From contig USAR01000114.1 of NCBI GenBank assembly GCA_900552605.1, forward strand, positions 1 to 5,493: a stretch of DNA of 5,493 nucleotides. Direction: 5' to 3'. A program made the translations under genes and the position numbers. The stretch comes from an uncultured Oscillospiraceae bacterium (GTDB taxonomy: Bacteria > Bacillota > Clostridia > Oscillospirales > Acutalibacteraceae). This document shows positions 5,465 through 5,493 of this stretch, in pieces. Position 1 is the stretch's first letter; every line of letters begins with the position of its first letter. The notes below the pieces were generated by a model, which saw only the letters and a list, made by a program, of their open reading frames with translations, was not told the DNA's origin and ran no database searches.

Positions 5465-5493
5465 GAATAGGTTAAGAGGTTTTTAATAGCACT

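Noticed and set aside
1..5493. Mobile element, CRISPR, defence or secondary-metabolite system
   Set aside because: No transposase, integrase, direct-repeat array, attachment site or clustered unknown genes are present. All coding regions are recognisable core families.

Overview
The window reads as ordinary core chromosome of a Clostridia-type Firmicute, probably an Oscillospiraceae/Ruminococcaceae-like anaerobe. This is inferred from strong purine-rich Shine-Dalgarno sites, frequent GTG/TTG starts, a minimal NifS-NifU iron-sulfur pair, a QueT-family transporter and a LexA of Firmicutes length. The species cannot be fixed from the sequence. All six complete genes and the one partial gene lie on the plus strand. 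No mobile element, CRISPR array, tRNA or rRNA is visible.

Left part (1-1508): the C-terminal two thirds of a YifB/ComM-family AAA+ ATPase, cut by the window edge exactly at its Walker A motif, is followed after 37 bases by lexA, the SOS repressor. The short gap has no clear promoter or SOS box, so lexA is probably co-transcribed with the ATPase gene or driven from upstream.

Middle part (1509-2964): a 142-base gap holds a perfect 10-bp hairpin. A seven-helix membrane protein of the heparan-alpha-glucosaminide N-acetyltransferase-like (DUF1624) type follows, then rnhA (RNase HI) with all catalytic residues intact. Both genes start with GTG.

Right part (2965-5493): a 146-base gap contains a good sigma-A-type promoter. 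Its spacer and -10 carry an inverted repeat, TGTATAC-N7-GTATACA, a likely operator. Downstream are a cysteine desulfurase (TTG start) and its IscU/NifU scaffold, the minimal machinery that moves sulfur from cysteine onto a scaffold for Fe-S clusters. A 93-base structured leader then precedes a QueT-family queuosine-precursor transporter, and a strong 17-bp-stem terminator closes the unit.

Functional threads are DNA repair and genome upkeep (ComM-like ATPase, LexA, RNase HI) and sulfur/Fe-S and tRNA-modification supply (NifS, NifU, QueT). I see no undescribed multi-gene system. The points most worth a second look are regulatory: the operator-like dyad before nifS, the structured leader before queT with a terminator-like signal facing the opposite strand, and the lack of a recognisable SOS box at lexA. 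The Cys-rich tail of the NifU protein is the main protein-level oddity.
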